Positions 5,687-6,063 of a stretch of 6,063 nt of DNA are shown here, piece by piece (positions within the stretch are counted from its first letter, which is position 1; each line of letters starts with the position of its first letter). Source of the DNA: an uncultured bacterium. Its GTDB lineage: Bacteria; Bacillota; Clostridia; Lachnospirales; Lachnospiraceae. The notes under the pieces were generated by a model. The model searched no databases. It saw only the letters and a program-made list of their open reading frames with translations, and was not told where the DNA came from. Both the position numbers and the translations under genes were made by a program. The stretch spans positions 1-6,063 of the forward strand of contig CAMGRE010000144.1 of assembly GCA_946061355.1 (NCBI GenBank), written 5' to 3'.

Positions 5687-6063
5687 GAAGCCGCCATCCA
5701 TGGTGATGATCTGACCGGTGAGGTAGTCGGGCGACTGTGCAAGCTGGAGTAAGAGCGCAGCGGCTTCCTCGGGGGTTCCCATACGTCCTGCGGGAATTTC
5801 TTCCTGCAGGGCCTTTTTTTCTTCCGGGGAAAAACAGCTGTTCATATCGGTGTCAATGACGCCGAATGCAGCGGCATTCACCTGGATATTGCTCGGCGCG
5901 AGTTCCTTGGCGAGCGCCTTTGTGAATGCATTCAGTCCGCCCTTGGCAGCAGAGTATGCGACTTCGGTGGAACCGCCCGCATTTCCCCAGATGGAAGACA
6001 CATTGAGGATTCGTCCGTGTCCCTGTGCGAGCAGCATTGGGATGGCGCATTTGCAGGTATAGA
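5681..6063 (-). CDS. Partial short-chain dehydrogenase/reductase (C-terminal 126 aa)
   Basis: The frame enters from the right edge and ends at TAA (5683-5681), so only the C-terminal half of a roughly 240-aa NAD(P)H-dependent oxidoreductase is present. Counting from the first full codon at 6061, the catalytic Ser23 (NVSSIWG), Tyr36 and Lys40 (YSAAK) have the standard spacing, followed by GGLNAFTKALAKELAPSNIQVNAAAFGVIDTDM and the terminal LTGQIITMDGGFL. The nucleotide-binding Rossmann motif lies outside. It belongs to the FabG-like classical group. The SSIWG...G.STEVAYSA pattern recalls YmfI-type EF-P 5-aminopentanone reductases of Firmicutes, but 3-oxoacyl-ACP reductase or another sugar or alcohol dehydrogenase is possible. 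The ATG at 6037 is internal, not the start. It converges on phoU and is unrelated to phosphate uptake. Confidence 0.9.
   Translation of the reverse strand, partial: YTCKCAIPMLLAQGHGRILNVSSIWGNAGGSTEVAYSAAKGGLNAFTKALAKELAPSNIQVNAAAFGVIDTDMNSCFSPEEKKALQEEIPAGRMGTPEEAAALLLQLAQSPDYLTGQIITMDGGFL

Noticed and set aside
5770..5815. CCTGC/GCAGG short inverted repeats considered as a terminator between phoU and the reductase
   Set aside because: They lie within the reductase coding sequence, about 90 bases past the phoU stop, with no convincing uninterrupted stem placed for either gene.
5850..6062. Plus-strand open frame of 70 codons at the right end
   Set aside because: It is antisense to the reductase gene, which has intact catalytic motifs; nothing supports it as a gene.

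Overview
The window looks like chromosomal DNA from a low-to-moderate GC Gram-positive anaerobe of the Clostridia, most likely a Lachnospiraceae-type bacterium. This is inferred from strong GGAGG-type ribosome sites, a lipoprotein PstS with an Ala/Glu/Pro linker, a TipA-type MerR regulator, and the general look of the proteins. No species can be named from the sequence alone.

Layout. (1) Bases 1-525, minus strand: the N-terminal 175 residues of a multi-pass membrane protein that runs off the left edge. It resembles the membrane sensor half of clostridial GGDEF-type signalling proteins. (2) Bases 526-685: a divergent intergenic region holding a classic MerR promoter with a 19-bp spacer and an inverted-repeat operator. 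(3) Bases 686-1261: a MerR/TipAL-like regulator that appears to have lost the middle of its TipAS ligand-binding domain in frame. It keeps a well-placed internal Shine-Dalgarno and ATG where TipAS translation begins in the classical system. (4) Bases 1262-1502: a strong hairpin terminator, then four 10-bp-spaced TTTACA-like direct repeats that look like a PhoP box, then an AT-rich promoter and leader. (5) Bases 1503-5686: a complete high-affinity phosphate uptake operon, pstS-pstC-pstA-pstB-phoU, with junctions of 1, 1, 18 and 12 nt. (6) Bases 5681-6063, minus strand: the C-terminal part of a short-chain dehydrogenase/reductase. It converges on phoU and shares a palindromic TTATAA in which both genes end.

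How the genes work together. PstS is a membrane-anchored lipoprotein that captures phosphate outside the cell. PstC and PstA form the membrane channel, PstB hydrolyses ATP, and PhoU links transporter state to the Pho two-component system. The PhoR/PhoP-PhoB genes are not in the window. The TipA-like gene is separated from the pst operon by a terminator and is probably an independent, self-regulated unit.

No stretch over 300 bases lacks a gene. I saw no tRNA, rRNA, CRISPR array, insertion sequence or phage feature. The pst operon is ordinary. The parts most worth a second look are the shortened TipA regulator with its internal start, the Pho-box array, and the shared palindromic stop.
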